NCBI RefSeq assembly: GCF_900113695.1
Contig: NZ_FOQH01000006.1
Span: 310,001 to 374,000, forward strand
Direction of reading: 5' to 3'
Origin: Albimonas pacifica
GTDB lineage: Bacteria > Pseudomonadota > Alphaproteobacteria > Rhodobacterales > Rhodobacteraceae
Length of the DNA stretch: 64,000 nt
Below the pieces are notes generated by a model. The model ran no database searches. It was not told the DNA's origin and worked only from the letters and a program-made list of their open reading frames with translations. Made by a program: the position numbers and the translations under genes. Below, in pieces: positions 1 to 10,045 of the stretch (position 1 is the stretch's first letter; every line of letters starts with the position of its first letter).

Positions 1-786
1 ATCACGGCCAACATCTACACCGACCTCTCGCTCTTCACCTGCGAGCCGACGCTGGGCCGCGACGCGGCGCGGCTCTTCAACTTCGTCACCGGCTACGCCG
101 AGCCCGAAGGGCTGGAGGCGCTGAAGCTCTCCCCCCGCTCGCTCAAGCAGCACATCCTCCACGCCCTGGAGCGCGAGATCGAGCACGCCCGCGCCGGCCG
201 CCCCGCCCATGTCTGGGTCAAGGTCAACTCGATCATCGACCCCGAGGTGATCGACGCGCTCTACGCCGCCTCCCGCGCGGGCGTGAAGATCGACATCGTC
301 GCCCGCGGCATCTGCGGCCTGCGCCCCGGCGTCCCGGGCCTGTCGGAGAACATCCGCGTCAAGTCGATCATCGGCCGGTTCCTCGAACACTCCCGCATCG
401 TGTGCTTCGGCAACGGCCACGGCCTGCCGTCCCGCGAGGCGGAGGTCTGGATCTCGTCCGCCGACTGGATGGGCCGCAACCTCAACCGCCGGGTCGAGAC
501 GCTGGTCCCGATCCTCAACCCCACCGTCCACGCCCAGATCCTCGAGCAGGTGATGGCCGCCAACCTGCGCGACGAGGCGCAGAGCTGGGTCCTCCAGCCC
601 GACGGCCACTGGCTGCGCGCGGTCACGCCCGAGGGGGGCGAGCCGTTCTCGGCGCACGAGTTCTTCATGACCCACCCCTCCCTCTCCGGCCGGGGCCGGG
701 CGGGCGCCGAGGATGCGCCCCGCCTGCTCCCCGCCCCGGGCGAAACGGCGTTGGGCAAGGCCGGGGACGTGGCGGCGGCCGAGTGA
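1..786 (+). CDS. ppk: Polyphosphate kinase 1, C-terminal part (gene cut by window edge)
   Basis: The first 261 codons form the C-terminal part of PPK1, which reversibly transfers the ATP gamma-phosphate to inorganic polyphosphate. The 5' end lies outside the window. Visible family signatures are IYTDLSLFT near the edge, [32 protein letters not shown], the [10 protein letters not shown] segment and [19 protein letters not shown]. The last 50 residues after the conserved domain are a low-complexity Gly/Ala/Pro tail. The gene is followed by ppx in the same direction after 271 bases, the common alphaproteobacterial ppk-ppx pairing of polymer synthesis and breakdown. Identification is secure; only the start is unknown. 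Confidence 0.95.
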   Translation: MTANIYTDLSLFTCEPTLGRDAARLFNFVTGYAEPEGLEALKLSPRSLKQHILHALEREIEHARAGRPAHVWVKVNSIIDPEVIDALYAASRAGVKIDIVARGICGLRPGVPGLSENIRVKSIIGRFLEHSRIVCFGNGHGLPSREAEVWISSADWMGRNLNRRVETLVPILNPTVHAQILEQVMAANLRDEAQSWVLQPDGHWLRAVTPEGGEPFSAHEFFMTHPSLSGRGRAGAEDAPRLLPAPGETALGKAGDVAAAE

Positions 787-1057
787 CCGCCGCTTCGCGT
801 CCTGTCTGAAGATCGGCCGGCAAGCCATTGCCCGATAAATCGGAAACCCGCCGCAACGCCCGCCGCCACGCGGCGCGGGCCGGCGCTTCGCGCGCCGTCT
901 GCGGTCCCGCCTGCAAGCCCCTGTCGCGCAAGCGGAACCCGCGCCGCCCGGCCGGGCGCCCCGATTGCGGCGCCGCAGCGCAGGCGGGACCGTTCTCCCT
1001 TGACCCATCGCCCGCGCCGTGCGAGCGACGGAACGCGACGGCGGCGGAGGAGCGCGC

Positions 1058-2617
1058 ATGAGCGAGCCCAGGCGACAGTCCCGTTCGGGCGCCCAGGCGG
1101 GCGTGGCGAGCGTCGGATCGGCCAAGCGCGGACACGCCCGGGTAGGCGTGGTCGACGTCGGCTCGAACTCCGTGCGGCTGGTGGTCTACGAGGCGCTCTC
1201 GCGCTCGCCCGCCTATTTCTTCAACGAGAAGGTGCTCTGCGGCCTCGGCGCCGACCTCGGCTCCACCGGCCTGCTCTCGGCCCCGGGCAAGGAGCGCGCG
1301 CTCAAGGCCCTGGCCCGCTTCGCGGCGCTGGCGCGGGCGATGGACATCGACGTGCTCGACGGCGTCGCCACCGCCGCGGTGCGCGAGGCCGCCGACGGCG
1401 CCGAGTTCGTCGAGCAGGTGGAGCGCGAGACCGGCCTGCGTCTGCGGGTGGCCACCGGCGAGGACGAGGCCCGCCTCGCCTCCCAGGGCGTGCTGATGGG
1501 CTGGCCGGAGGCCGACGGGCTGGTCGCCGACCTCGGCGGCGCCTCGCTGGAGCTCTCGCGCGTCGGGCTGGGGCAGGTGGGCCGCGGGGTGACCCTGCCG
1601 CTCGGCCCCCTGCGCCTGATCGGGATCGAGGGCGGGGCGCCCGCGCAGGACGCGCTGATCGACGCCTCCTTCTCCTCGGTGCGCGGCATCCTCGGCGCGC
1701 CGGGGGGGCGGATCTACCTCGTCGGCGGCTCCTGGCGCGCGCTCGCCAAGCTGCACATGACCCGCATCGGCTACCCGATCCAGGTGCTGCACGAGTTCGA
1801 GCTCAGCTCGGAGGAGATGCTGGGCCTCGCCGAGGAAGTCGCCGCCATGTCGCCCGAGACCCTGTTCAAGGAGATGTCCTCCTCGCGCGACCGCATCGCC
1901 GTGACGCCGATGGGCGCGCGGGTGCTCGCCGGCCTGATCCGGGCCGCGAAGCCCGCCCGCGTCGCCGTCTCCGCCTTCGGCCTGCGGGAGGGGGTGCTCT
2001 ACGAACACCTCCCCGAGGCGCTGCGCCACCAGGACCCGCTGCTCTCCGCCTCCCGGCAGATGGAGCGGCGGCTGTCGCGCTTCCCCGGCTTCGGCGCCGA
2101 GCTCGCGGCCTTCGTGTGGCCGCTGTTCCCCAACGCCTCGCTCGCCCGCCGCCGCCTGATCGAGGCGGCCTGCGTGCTCAACGACGTCGCCTGGAACGCC
2201 CACCCCGACTACCGCGACCAGGCGGTGTTCGAGAGCGTCTACCGCGCCAACCTCTCGGGCATCGGCCATGCCGAGCGCGCCTGGATCGGGGCGGCGCTGC
2301 GCTATCGCTACAAGTCCGGGGGCGGGGGCCGGCCCGCGGCGCCGGCGCTGGCGCTGCTCTCGGAATCGGAGCAGGCCGAGGCGCGCCTGCTGGGCCGCAC
2401 CATCCGGCTGGGCGCGATGCTGACCGGCTCCGCGCCCGGGGTGCTGCCGCTGTGCTCGCTCTCGCTCGACCCCGACGCCCTGACCCTGCGCCTGCGCGGC
2501 GCCGCCGGGGCGCTGGCGGGCGAGGTGGTCGAGAAGCGCCTCGCCTCGGTCGCCGACACCGTCGGCCGCCCGCCGCGCCTGCTGATCGAGGACGACGCCG
2601 CCGCCGCCGCGGGCTGA
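1058..2617 (+). CDS. ppx: Exopolyphosphatase, Ppx/GppA family
   Basis: 519 residues. Ppx releases phosphate from polyphosphate ends; GppA relatives hydrolyse pppGpp. The ASKHA fold is recognised from [17 protein letters not shown] (around residues 29-45) and the second phosphate-binding loop [12 protein letters not shown] (around 157-168). The C-terminal 200 residues match the HD-like helical extension of long Ppx proteins. ATG 1058 is chosen because GGAGG lies 7 bases upstream; the frame is open further but without a better site. It sits directly behind ppk, which favours the exopolyphosphatase role over GppA. A perfect hairpin 130 bases after the stop probably ends the transcript. Confidence 0.9.
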   Translation: MSEPRRQSRSGAQAGVASVGSAKRGHARVGVVDVGSNSVRLVVYEALSRSPAYFFNEKVLCGLGADLGSTGLLSAPGKERALKALARFAALARAMDIDVLDGVATAAVREAADGAEFVEQVERETGLRLRVATGEDEARLASQGVLMGWPEADGLVADLGGASLELSRVGLGQVGRGVTLPLGPLRLIGIEGGAPAQDALIDASFSSVRGILGAPGGRIYLVGGSWRALAKLHMTRIGYPIQVLHEFELSSEEMLGLAEEVAAMSPETLFKEMSSSRDRIAVTPMGARVLAGLIRAAKPARVAVSAFGLREGVLYEHLPEALRHQDPLLSASRQMERRLSRFPGFGAELAAFVWPLFPNASLARRRLIEAACVLNDVAWNAHPDYRDQAVFESVYRANLSGIGHAERAWIGAALRYRYKSGGGGRPAAPALALLSESEQAEARLLGRTIRLGAMLTGSAPGVLPLCSLSLDPDALTLRLRGAAGALAGEVVEKRLASVADTVGRPPRLLIEDDAAAAAG

Positions 2618-2748
2618 CGCCGCGCCGAGCCGTCCCGCGCGCCGACGCCCCGCCGGCCGGGCTTCGACAGGCGTTTCCGACGACCGCCGCGCCCCCGCCG
2701 GGCGCCGTGCGCGTCAGCCCAAGCCCTTGCCGCCGCGTCGGAAAAACC

Positions 2749-2773
2749 AAAGGCCCGCGAATCGCGGGCCTTT
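2749..2773 (+). terminator. Rho-independent terminator-like hairpin after ppx
   Basis: A perfect 12-bp inverted repeat, AAAGGCCCGCGA and its complement around one central base, ending in TTT. Because it is symmetric it could act on both strands. It lies 130 bases after ppx and is followed by a more AT-rich stretch that could carry the proS promoter. Confidence 0.65.
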
Positions 2774-3137
2774 GCTCTCCTCCCCAGACTTGCGCCGGTG
2801 TCGTTCTGGTGGCGATTTTATCAACAGGGACGGCCCGCGCAACAAAATTGCGATTTCGGACGCCTCTCGAAAGAATGTTCCACATGTGTCCGCTGCGGGC
2901 GCGAAGGGAGCGCCCCGCTTCCGCCCCCGCTCTTCGCGCCTGCAGCGCGCCCGCGGCCCGCCCTGCGGGCCTTCCGGCGGGCCCGACGATTCGCCCCGCG
3001 CCCCGCGCCCCTGCGCAGGCGCGCCATTGCGCGGACCGCCCGCATCCCCTAGTCATCCGCCCTGCGCGCGCTCCGCGCGCCCTGATGCTCCCGCGCGCGG
3101 GCGAGTTCCGCGCGACGCCGTCGTCGAAGGGACCCCG
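2774..3137. other. Intergenic region upstream of proS
   Basis: 364 bases without a convincing gene. Positions about 2800-2890 are clearly lower in GC than the surroundings and are the likely place for the proS promoter; the rest is GC-rich low-complexity sequence. No tRNA or T-box-like structure was recognised. Confidence 0.5.
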
Positions 3138-4475
3138 ATGCGCCTGAGCCGCTACTTCCTGCCCGTTCTCAAGGAAACGCCTGCCGACGCGCAGATCGCC
3201 TCGCACCGGCTGATGCTGCGCGCGGGCATGATCCGCCAGCAGGCCGCCGGCATCTACTCGTGGCTGCCGATGGGCTTCAAGGTGCTCCGCCGCCTCGAGC
3301 AGATCGTGCACGAGGAGCAGCAGCGCGCCGGGCACATCCCCCTGCTGATGCCCACCCTCCAGCCCGCCGACCTGTGGCTGGAGAGCGGCCGCTACGACGC
3401 CTACGGCAAGGAGCTCCTGCGCATCCGCGACCGCCACGACCGCGACATGCTCTACGGGCCGACCAACGAGGAGATGATCACCGACATCTTCCGCGGCTAC
3501 GTCGGCTCCTACAAGGCGCTGCCGCTGACGCTCTACCACATCCAGTGGAAGTTCCGCGACGAGGTCCGCCCCCGCTTCGGCGTCATGCGCGGGCGCGAGT
3601 TCCTGATGAAGGACGGCTACAACTTCGACCTCACCTACGAGGACGCCATGCACGCCTACAACCGGCACATGGTCTCCTACCTGCGCACCTACGAGCGCAT
3701 GGGGCTGAAGGCGATCCCGATGCGCGCCGACAGCGGCCCCATCGGCGGCGACGACACGCATGAGTTCCTGGTGCTGGCCGACACCGGCGAGTCCGAGGTC
3801 TTCTACGACCGCGCCGTCACCGACCTGACGCTGGGCCGTCGCGAGATCGACTGGAACGACCGCGCCCAGCTCGAGGCGATCAAGGCCGAGTGGACCACCC
3901 CCTACGCCCGCACCGACGAGACCCACGACGAAGCGCTCTACACCCAGATCCCCGAAGACCGCCGCGTGAAGGGCCGGGGCATCGAGGTCGGCCAGATCTT
4001 CTACTTCGGCACCAAGTACTCCGAGCCGATGGGCGCCGTGGTCACCGACGAGAGCGGCGCGCGGGTGCCGGTCCACATGGGCTCCCACGGCATCGGCGTC
4101 TCCCGCCTGGTCGGCGCGCTGATCGAGGCGAACCACGACGACAAGGGCATCATCTGGCCCGAGAGCGTCGCCCCCTTCGGCGCGGGCATCGTCAACATGA
4201 AGCCCGGCGACGCCGCGGTGGACGCGACCTGCGGCGAGCTCTACCAGGCCCTGACCGCGGCCGGCGTCGACCCGCTGCTCGACGACCGCGACGAGCGGGC
4301 GGGCGCCAAGTTCGCCACCATGGAGCTGATCGGCCTGCCCTGGCGGATCACCGTGGGCCCGCGCGGCCTCGCCGAGGGCAAGGTCGAGCTCACCTGCCGC
4401 CGCACCGGCGAGACCGAGGCGCTTTCGCCGCAGGCCGCCGCCTCGAAACTGGCGGAAATCTGGAGCGCTCTCTGA
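3138..4475 (+). CDS. proS: Prolyl-tRNA synthetase (short alphaproteobacterial type)
   Basis: 445 residues. Charges tRNA-Pro with proline in the cytosol. The N-terminus [19 protein letters not shown], the [11 protein letters not shown] segment, class II motif 2 ([17 protein letters not shown]) and motif 3 ([15 protein letters not shown]) are all visible, followed by the HGTP anticodon-binding domain. The length of about 440 residues is that of the alphaproteobacterial ProRS group, in which the large editing insertion between motifs 2 and 3 is reduced. ATG 3138 is chosen because homologous proteins begin exactly at MRLSRYF; the upstream in-frame extension is low-complexity. The neighbouring lolC/E gene follows after 115 bases containing hairpins, as in many Rhodobacterales. 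Confidence 0.97.
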   Translation: MRLSRYFLPVLKETPADAQIASHRLMLRAGMIRQQAAGIYSWLPMGFKVLRRLEQIVHEEQQRAGHIPLLMPTLQPADLWLESGRYDAYGKELLRIRDRHDRDMLYGPTNEEMITDIFRGYVGSYKALPLTLYHIQWKFRDEVRPRFGVMRGREFLMKDGYNFDLTYEDAMHAYNRHMVSYLRTYERMGLKAIPMRADSGPIGGDDTHEFLVLADTGESEVFYDRAVTDLTLGRREIDWNDRAQLEAIKAEWTTPYARTDETHDEALYTQIPEDRRVKGRGIEVGQIFYFGTKYSEPMGAVVTDESGARVPVHMGSHGIGVSRLVGALIEANHDDKGIIWPESVAPFGAGIVNMKPGDAAVDATCGELYQALTAAGVDPLLDDRDERAGAKFATMELIGLPWRITVGPRGLAEGKVELTCRRTGETEALSPQAAASKLAEIWSAL

Positions 4476-4514
4476 TCCTCCGACGCCTGTCCTGCGGGAC
4501 GGGGTTCCGGCCGA

Positions 4515-4560
4515 CGAGGGGGGGAACCCCCTCGCCGCCCGGGCCGGGCCTGCGCCCGGC
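4515..4560 (+). terminator. Two adjacent hairpins between proS and lolC/E
   Basis: An 8-bp perfect stem CGAGGGGG/CCCCCTCG with a GGAA tetraloop (4515-4534) is followed by a 7-bp stem GCCGGGC/GCCCGGC (4543-4560). There is no T-run, so it may be a weak terminator or an mRNA-processing element within a proS-lol transcript. Confidence 0.4.
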
Positions 4561-4590
4561 GGGGTTCACGGACGCAGACGGGAGAACCCG

Positions 4591-5919
4591 ATGAGCGACG
4601 CCGCAGACCGCGGCCGGCCGAGGGGCGCGCCCCCGTTCGCCGCCCACGAATGGATGATCGCCTGGCGCTACATGCGCGCGCGCAGGCGCGAGGGCGGCAT
4701 CTCGGTGATCGTGTGGTACGCGCTCGTCGGCGTGGCGCTGGCGGTGGGCACGCTGATCGTGGTGATGGCGGTGATGGTCGGCTTCCGCGCCGAGTTCACC
4801 GACCGCATCCTCGGCGCCGAGGGCCACGTGAAGTTCTACGCGGCCCCCGTGCGCGACGCGAACGGGAACGTGATCCGCTCCATCGAGGACTACGACGCCA
4901 TGACCGCCCGCGTGGCCGAGGTCCCGGGCGTGATCCGCGCCGCCCCGATGGTCGAGGCGCAGGCGCTGGTCTCCAAGGGCTCCGCCAACGCCGGCGCGCT
5001 GGTCCGCGGCGAGCGGCTGGAGGACCTGCGCGACCTTCCCTACGTGGCGAACCCCGAGGAGGCGCTCGGCGCGCTCGACGACCTTCCCCGCGGCATCGCC
5101 ATCGGCTGGGGCGTGGCGCAGGAGCTGGGCGTGGACGTGGGCGACCGCGTCTCGATGATCCTGCCCGGCGGCCAGACCACCCCCTTCGGCACCGCGCCGA
5201 AGGTGAAGGGGTTCGAGGTCGTCTACATCTTCCGCATCGGGCGCACCGACGTCGACAAGACCCGCGTCTACATGACCTTCGAGGCGGCCCAGGACTTCTT
5301 CAACCGCGGCGACGCGGCCGACCAGGTGGAGGCCATCGTCGAGGACCCCCAGGCCCTGGGCTCGCGCGCCTCGCGCTCCGAATTCGACCAGCGCCTCGCC
5401 GCCGCCGCCGGCCCCCGCGCGATCGTGTGGAGCTGGAAGGACGCCAACGGCGCCTTCCTCTCGGCGCTGGATACCGAGCGGGCGGTGATGTTCATGATCC
5501 TCTCGCTCGTGGTGCTGATCGCGGCGCTCAACATCATCTCCGGCCTGGTGATGCTGGTGAAGAACAAGGGCCGCGACATCGGCATCCTGCGCACCGTGGG
5601 CCTGACGCAGGGGGCGATCCTGCGGGTCTTCTTCCTCTGCGGCGCGGGCATCGGCACGCTGGGCACGCTGATCGGCGTCGGCCTCGGCATCCTCTTCGTG
5701 ATCTACATCGACCCGATCTTCGACGTGGTGAACTTCTTCGCCGGCGGCGGCATCTGGGACCCCGAGATCCGCATGCTGACCAAGTTCCCCGCCGTCCTGC
5801 GCTGGGAGGACGTGGCCTCGGCCGCCGGCCTCGCCCTGGCGCTGAGCTGGTTCATCACCTTCTTCCCGGCGCGCAAGGCCGCGCGCCTGCATCCGGTGGA
5901 GGCGCTGCGCTATGAGTGA
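4591..5919 (+). CDS. Lipoprotein-releasing ABC transporter permease LolC/LolE
   Basis: 442 residues. Inner-membrane permease of the Lol exporter that detaches outer-membrane lipoproteins and hands them to LolA. The layout is typical: a first membrane segment around residues 34-60, a large periplasmic domain of about 240 residues (MacB-PCD-like), then three membrane segments around 305-330, 348-380 and 408-432, ending [17 protein letters not shown], a classic LolC/E/FtsX-type C-terminus. Alphaproteobacteria usually carry a single LolC/E-type permease, presumably acting as homodimer; only one is present here. It overlaps lolD by 8 bases, so the pair is one operon. Confidence 0.93.
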   Translation: MSDAADRGRPRGAPPFAAHEWMIAWRYMRARRREGGISVIVWYALVGVALAVGTLIVVMAVMVGFRAEFTDRILGAEGHVKFYAAPVRDANGNVIRSIEDYDAMTARVAEVPGVIRAAPMVEAQALVSKGSANAGALVRGERLEDLRDLPYVANPEEALGALDDLPRGIAIGWGVAQELGVDVGDRVSMILPGGQTTPFGTAPKVKGFEVVYIFRIGRTDVDKTRVYMTFEAAQDFFNRGDAADQVEAIVEDPQALGSRASRSEFDQRLAAAAGPRAIVWSWKDANGAFLSALDTERAVMFMILSLVVLIAALNIISGLVMLVKNKGRDIGILRTVGLTQGAILRVFFLCGAGIGTLGTLIGVGLGILFVIYIDPIFDVVNFFAGGGIWDPEIRMLTKFPAVLRWEDVASAAGLALALSWFITFFPARKAARLHPVEALRYE

Positions 5920-6646
5920 CCCCACCCCCGGAGCCGCCCCCGAAACCAACTCCGAAACCGCCCCCGGACCCGCCGCGCTGGAACTGACCGACGTCGAGCG
6001 CGTCTACTCCCAGGGCCTCGCCGAGGAGGTCCGCGTCCTCCACGGCGCCTCCCTGCGCATCGCGGCCGGCGAGGTGGTGGCGCTCGTCGCCCCCTCCGGC
6101 TCGGGCAAGTCCACGCTCCTGCATATCGCGGGGCTGCTGGACCGGGCCGACGGCGGCGCGGTGCGCATCGCGGGGACCGAGACGGCGGGCCTCTCCGACG
6201 GCCGCCGCACGGCGATCCGTCGGCGCGACGTCGGCTTCGTCTACCAGTTCCACCACCTGCTGCGGGAGTTCTCGGCCGCCGAGAACGTGGCCCTGCCGAT
6301 GCGCGCCGCCGGCGCCTCGCGCCGCGCCGCCGACGCCCGCGCGGCCGAGCTGCTGGAGGCGGTGGGCCTCTCGCCCCGCGCCTCCCACCGCCCCGCCGAG
6401 CTCTCGGGGGGCGAGCAGCAGCGCGTCGCGATCTGCCGGGCGCTGGTCAACCGCCCGCGCCTGCTGCTGGCCGACGAGCCCACCGGCAACCTCGACCCCG
6501 GCACCTCCGAGATGGTGTTCGAGCTGCTCGCCGGCCTCGCCCGGACCGAGGGCCTCGGCGCGCTGGTCGCCACCCACAACCTCGAGCTCGCCGCCCGCAT
6601 GGACCGGGTGCTGCGCCTCGACGGCGGCCGGGTGGTCGCGGGCTAG
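5912..6646 (+). CDS. lolD: Lipoprotein-releasing ABC transporter ATP-binding protein LolD
   Basis: 244 residues. ATPase of the Lol lipoprotein exporter. Walker A (APSGSGKST, around residues 60-68), the [15 protein letters not shown] signature and Walker [13 protein letters not shown] are intact, and ATHN supplies the switch histidine. An N-terminal Pro/Thr/Glu-rich extension of about 22 residues precedes the domain. The start ATG lies inside the last codons of the permease gene (8-base overlap), pointing to translational coupling. A perfect 12-bp hairpin 50 bases downstream closes the operon. Confidence 0.94.
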   Translation: MSDPTPGAAPETNSETAPGPAALELTDVERVYSQGLAEEVRVLHGASLRIAAGEVVALVAPSGSGKSTLLHIAGLLDRADGGAVRIAGTETAGLSDGRRTAIRRRDVGFVYQFHHLLREFSAAENVALPMRAAGASRRAADARAAELLEAVGLSPRASHRPAELSGGEQQRVAICRALVNRPRLLLADEPTGNLDPGTSEMVFELLAGLARTEGLGALVATHNLELAARMDRVLRLDGGRVVAG

Positions 6647-6696
6647 CGCCGGGACAAGGACAGGGGCGGGGGCAGGCCGCCCCCCCCGGAACGCGA

Positions 6697-6724
6697 GACG
6701 CCCGGGCCGCGAGGCCCGGGCGTC
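6697..6724. terminator. Bidirectional terminator between lolD and the DUF177 gene
   Basis: Perfect 12-bp stem GACGCCCGGGCC/GGCCCGGGCGTC with a GCGA loop, lying between convergent genes. It probably ends transcripts from both sides, although neither side has a long T-run. Confidence 0.6.
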
Positions 6725-6752
6725 GTCGTCTCCGCGCCAGGGGCTCGGCCCC

Positions 6753-7349
6753 TCACTTGTCCTCGTCGCGCTCCATGCGCTCGCGCAGGGCGGCGAGGGC
6801 GGAGAAGGGCTTCTTCTTCTCGCCCGCGGTCTCCTCCTCCTCAGCCGGCGCCCCGCCGACCCCCTCGAAGCGCGCGCCGGGCGCGCGCGGATAGGGGTCG
6901 ATCGCCAGCGCCACCGCCTCCGAGGCCATCTCGGCCGGGTCCAGCCGCGTGCCCAGCGGCTCGGGCGGATCCTCGTCCTCGTTGGGGGCGATGTCGCCGA
7001 TGCCCGCGGGCTCGACGCCGGGCAGGAACAGGCGCGAGAACGGCTCCTCGATCTCCTGGGCGATGTCGACCAGCGTCACCACGCAGGGCTGCGTCACCCG
7101 CGCCCGCGCGAGGCCGGAGACGCGCCAGCCGTCGCCGGCGGGGCGGATCTGCGCCTCGAAGGACATCCGGCCCACGGCGGCGACGCCGAAGCGGCGGGCC
7201 AGCGCCGCGCGCTCGGCCGAGTCGGCCTTCTGGGCCAGCGTGATCCCCTCGGTCCCCAGATCGGCGATCCGCACGGGACGCGAGAACTCCGGCGCGGGAC
7301 CGGCGCCGGGAGCGGACTGGGACAGGGGCGGGGAGGCGGGGGGTCGCAT
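6753..7349 (-). CDS. DUF177 (YceD-like) protein
   Basis: 198 residues. DUF177 proteins are linked to 23S rRNA accumulation and usually precede rpmF. The family is suggested by the central SFEAQIRPAGDGWRVSG segment, the RVTQPCVVTLVDIAQEIEEPFSRLF stretch (the partially conserved C-V-x2-L region) and the acidic DEDPPEPL region followed by DLPAEMASEAVALAIDPYPR-like sequence. ATG 7349 is preferred over the in-frame GTG 21 bases upstream because AAGGA sits at a sensible distance. It is divergent from bamE, a common Rhodobacterales pairing, but unlike the usual order no rpmF or plsX follows. The acidic, Lys-rich C-terminus is poorly conserved. Confidence 0.75.
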   Translation of the reverse strand: MRPPASPPLSQSAPGAGPAPEFSRPVRIADLGTEGITLAQKADSAERAALARRFGVAAVGRMSFEAQIRPAGDGWRVSGLARARVTQPCVVTLVDIAQEIEEPFSRLFLPGVEPAGIGDIAPNEDEDPPEPLGTRLDPAEMASEAVALAIDPYPRAPGARFEGVGGAPAEEEETAGEKKKPFSALAALRERMERDEDK

Positions 7350-7662
7350 GTCGGAAGAGATCCTTCGCACTCGCGCATCGGGCCGCGCGGCCCGGTCCGG
7401 CGCCAGGCGCCCGGCGGGGACCCCTCCGGCCGGCCCGGAAAATCCGGGACCGTCGGGGGAGCCTTCGCGGAGCCTGTCGCGGCCTCGGGCGGGACGCGTC
7501 GCGGCGGGGCCGCTTGAACTGCAAACATGCGCGCGCTAGGCAGTGGCTGCAAGCGGCGAGCGCGCCGATTTCCGAGGCCCCTGCGGAAGGCCGGCCCCGG
7601 GTCCCGGCGCGCGGGCTTGCGAAGTCTGGCCCACCGCCGGGTCGTCGGGAGAGCTGTCGAGC

Positions 7663-8157
7663 ATGCGCCGCGCACATCTGAACCGCCTCGAAGCCAAAGC
7701 GCCGCGCCGCGCGCGCGCCCTGCTGGCGGGCGCCGCCGCGCTCGCCGTCCTGGCCGCCTGCGAGCCGATCGTGCGCGTGCACGGCTACGCCCCCCAGGAC
7801 GCCCAGATCGAGCAGATCCAGGTCGGCGTGGACGGCCCCGGCGCGGTCGCCCAGAAGATCGGCCGCCCCTCGACCGGCGGCGTGGTGCGCGACAACACCT
7901 GGTACTACGTCTCCGCCCGGACCGAGGCGATGGCCTACAACTCGCCCGAGATCGTCGAGCGCCGCGTGGTGGCGGTGCATTTCAGCGACGACGCGCTGGT
8001 CGAGGGCGTGGACGTCTACGGGCTCGAGGACGGGCGGGTGATCAACCTCGCCACCCGCACCACGCCCACCTTCGGGCGCGAGCTGACGGTGCTCGAGCAG
8101 CTCTTCGGCAACATCTCCAACGTCGGCTCGACGCTGGCCGAGGGCTTCAACGAATAG
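7663..8157 (+). CDS. bamE: Outer membrane protein assembly factor BamE (SmpA/OmlA lipoprotein)
   Basis: 164 residues. BamE is an outer-membrane lipoprotein that stabilises the BAM complex for beta-barrel insertion. An Arg-rich N-terminus and hydrophobic segment end in the lipobox LAAC with Cys around residue 33. The SmpA/OmlA domain is recognisable in VAQKIGRPS (the helix-turn before the sheet), DNTWYYVSARTE and the following strand region VVAVHFSDDALVEGVDVYG. The tail after TPTFGRELTVLEQLFGNI matches alphaproteobacterial BamE. The ATG at 7663 is used because it directly precedes the signal sequence. A terminator hairpin follows after about 30 bases. Confidence 0.9.
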   Translation: MRRAHLNRLEAKAPRRARALLAGAAALAVLAACEPIVRVHGYAPQDAQIEQIQVGVDGPGAVAQKIGRPSTGGVVRDNTWYYVSARTEAMAYNSPEIVERRVVAVHFSDDALVEGVDVYGLEDGRVINLATRTTPTFGRELTVLEQLFGNISNVGSTLAEGFNE

Positions 8158-8188
8158 CCGCCCGCCCGCAGGCGGCGCCGGCACGAAA

Positions 8189-8218
8189 AAAGGCGCGCTC
8201 CGCAGGGGGCGCGCCTTT
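8189..8218 (+). terminator. Terminator after bamE
   Basis: Stem AAAGGCGCGC/GCGCGCCTTT (10 bp perfect) with a 10-base loop, flanked by an A-run on one side and TTT on the other. It lies between convergent bamE and the MFS gene and may serve both. Confidence 0.7.
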
Positions 8219-8260
8219 CGCCTGTCCGGGAGGCGGGCCGCCGCCGGGGGCCGGGCCCGC

Positions 8261-9493
8261 TCAGCCCGCCTCCGGCCGGCGCAGGGCGAACCAGATCAGC
8301 GCGCCGCCGGCCAGCGTCAGGAACGGGATCATCGCCACGTTCACCGCCGCCCAACCGGTCTGCGGATCCCCGCCCAGGCAGTTCATCAGCCCGCCCGAGC
8401 TCAGCGAGGCCAGCGTCACCAGCCCGAAGACGCAGAAGTCGTTCATCCCCTGCACGCGCGAGCGTTCCTCGACCGAATGCGCCCCCGCCAGCATCGTGGT
8501 CGCGCCGATGTAGCCGAAGTTCCAGCCGATCCCGAGCAGGAACAGCGCCACGTAGAAGTTCGCCAGCTCCACCCCCGCCAGCCCCGCGAGGCCCGCGCCG
8601 GCGAGGATCACGAGACCCGCGGCGATCACCTTCTCGACCCCGAAGCGGTTGATGACGTGGCCGGTGAAGAAGCTGGGCAGGAACATCGCCAGCACGTGCA
8701 CCATCACCACGTCGGCCGCGTCCCCCTGGCCGAAGCCGCAGCCCACGACCGCCAGCGGGGTGGAGGTCATCACCAGGTTCATCAGCGCGTAGCTGACCAT
8801 GCCGCAGATCATCGCCACCAGGATGCGCGGCGTGCGCAGCAGCTGCGGCACGCTGCGCCCGCGGGGCGCGTCCGCCGCCCGCGGCGCAGGCCGCGGCGCG
8901 TCGAGCGCGAGGAACAGCAGCGACCCGACCAGGTTCAGCCCGATCACCACCACATAGGCCCCCGCGAAGGGCACCGGCGCCAGCGCGTCGGAGGTGGCCT
9001 TGACCAGCTGCGGCCCCAGCACCGCCGCCGCCAGCCCCCCCGCCATCACCCAGGAGATCGCCTTGGGCCGGAAGGTCTCGCTGGCCGCGTCCGCGGCGGC
9101 GAAGCGGTAGAAGGCCTGCGCCGACATGTAGACGCCCGTGCACAGCGCGCCGGCGAGGAACAGCGCGAAGCTGTCGAGAAACAGCGCCAGCGCGCAGAGG
9201 CTCGAGCCGACCGCGCCCCCCGCCGCGCCCGCGAAGAACCCCGCCCGCCGCCCGAACCGCCCCATCAGCGCCGAGACGTTGGGCGCCGAGATCATCGAGC
9301 CCAGCACGATCAGCGAGATCGGCAGCGTGGCGAGGCAGGCGATCGGGGTCAGCATCTGCCCCGCCAGCCCGCCCAGCACGAAGTTCACGGGCATCTGCGC
9401 GCCCAGGATCGCCTGGGCGAGGAACAGGACCGCGACGTTGCGCTTGGCGCGGCGATCGTCGGGAACGGAGTCGGGAGAGGATGAGGCGACCAT
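8261..9493 (-). CDS. MFS transporter
   Basis: 410 residues with about twelve hydrophobic segments, the layout of a major facilitator superfamily permease. The loop after segment 2 carries GRFGRRAGF, the usual MFS loop 2-3 signature, and TGHVINRFGVEKV is the equivalent in the second half. The substrate cannot be told; the closest impression is of uncharacterised drug/sugar MFS proteins common in Rhodobacterales. It is a single gene, with bamE convergent on one side and a DUF2147 gene after a 95-base gap on the other. Start ATG 9493 directly precedes a polar N-terminus of 17 residues before the first membrane segment. Confidence 0.85.
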   Translation of the reverse strand: MVASSSPDSVPDDRRAKRNVAVLFLAQAILGAQMPVNFVLGGLAGQMLTPIACLATLPISLIVLGSMISAPNVSALMGRFGRRAGFFAGAAGGAVGSSLCALALFLDSFALFLAGALCTGVYMSAQAFYRFAAADAASETFRPKAISWVMAGGLAAAVLGPQLVKATSDALAPVPFAGAYVVVIGLNLVGSLLFLALDAPRPAPRAADAPRGRSVPQLLRTPRILVAMICGMVSYALMNLVMTSTPLAVVGCGFGQGDAADVVMVHVLAMFLPSFFTGHVINRFGVEKVIAAGLVILAGAGLAGLAGVELANFYVALFLLGIGWNFGYIGATTMLAGAHSVEERSRVQGMNDFCVFGLVTLASLSSGGLMNCLGGDPQTGWAAVNVAMIPFLTLAGGALIWFALRRPEAG

Positions 9494-9587
9494 GGCCGCC
9501 CCTCATAGATCGCCCCGCCGCCCCCGCCAAGCGCCGCCGCGCCGCGCCTGAGCCTCCGGGCCGCGACCCGCGGGCGCGGCGCAGCGG

Positions 9588-9983
9588 TCACTCCGCCCGG
9601 GTCCAGACCTGGGCGCGGCAGAACACCAGCACGCAGCCCTCGACCGTCAGCCCCGCGGGGGTCAGGGCCATCGTCGAGTCGTAGGTCTTGTCGTCGTCGG
9701 GGGCCCAGATCGTGCCGTCCTCCCAGGCCGCCTCGCCCTGAGGGACCATGTCGGCGATGATCAGCCGGCCGATGTGGGGATAGTCGGGCCTCGGCCCCTC
9801 GGGCGTGATCGCGCGCAGGATCTCGCCGCAGGTGCGGGCCGGATCGTCGGCGCAGGGGCCGATCCCGACCTCGAGATAGGCCCCGTCCGCGTTGGCCTCG
9901 GTCCGCCAGGTCCCGTCGGCGGGGCCGGCCAGCGCCGCGGGCGCCGCCAGCGCCGCCAGGCCCGCCAGGATCGTTGCGCGCAT
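9588..9983 (-). CDS. DUF2147 secreted protein
   Basis: 131 residues. An N-terminal signal peptide (MRATILAGLAALAAPAALA) is followed by DGTWRTE, YLEVGIGPCADDPARTCGEI, ADMVPQG, WEDGTIWAPDDDKTYDSTM and a C-terminal strand, the pattern of DUF2147, a small periplasmic or secreted beta-rich domain of unknown function (the canonical GxWxt...y...i and y...G.I/a.P...ktY motifs). Two cysteine pairs (CADD...C and CVLVFC) could form disulphides. The ATG at 9983 has GGAGG 7 bases upstream. It may be co-transcribed with the membrane-protein gene upstream (62-base gap). Function unknown. Confidence 0.8.
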   Translation of the reverse strand: MRATILAGLAALAAPAALAGPADGTWRTEANADGAYLEVGIGPCADDPARTCGEILRAITPEGPRPDYPHIGRLIIADMVPQGEAAWEDGTIWAPDDDKTYDSTMALTPAGLTVEGCVLVFCRAQVWTRAE

Positions 9984-10045
9984 CTCGACCTCCCGTTCCG
10001 CGTCTCGCCCGTGCAGGCTGGGCGCGCGGGGGCCGGGGGTCAAGC

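Noticed and set aside
828..1061. 77-codon frame between ppk and ppx with an ATGA overlap to ppx
   Set aside because: TTG start without a ribosome site, Arg/Ala-rich low-complexity peptide, no family resemblance.
665..4136. Long minus-strand open frames opposite ppx and proS
   Set aside because: They mirror real genes, contain low-complexity Arg/Gly/Ala/His sequence and exist because stop codons are rare in GC-rich DNA. The same applies to antisense frames along the whole window.
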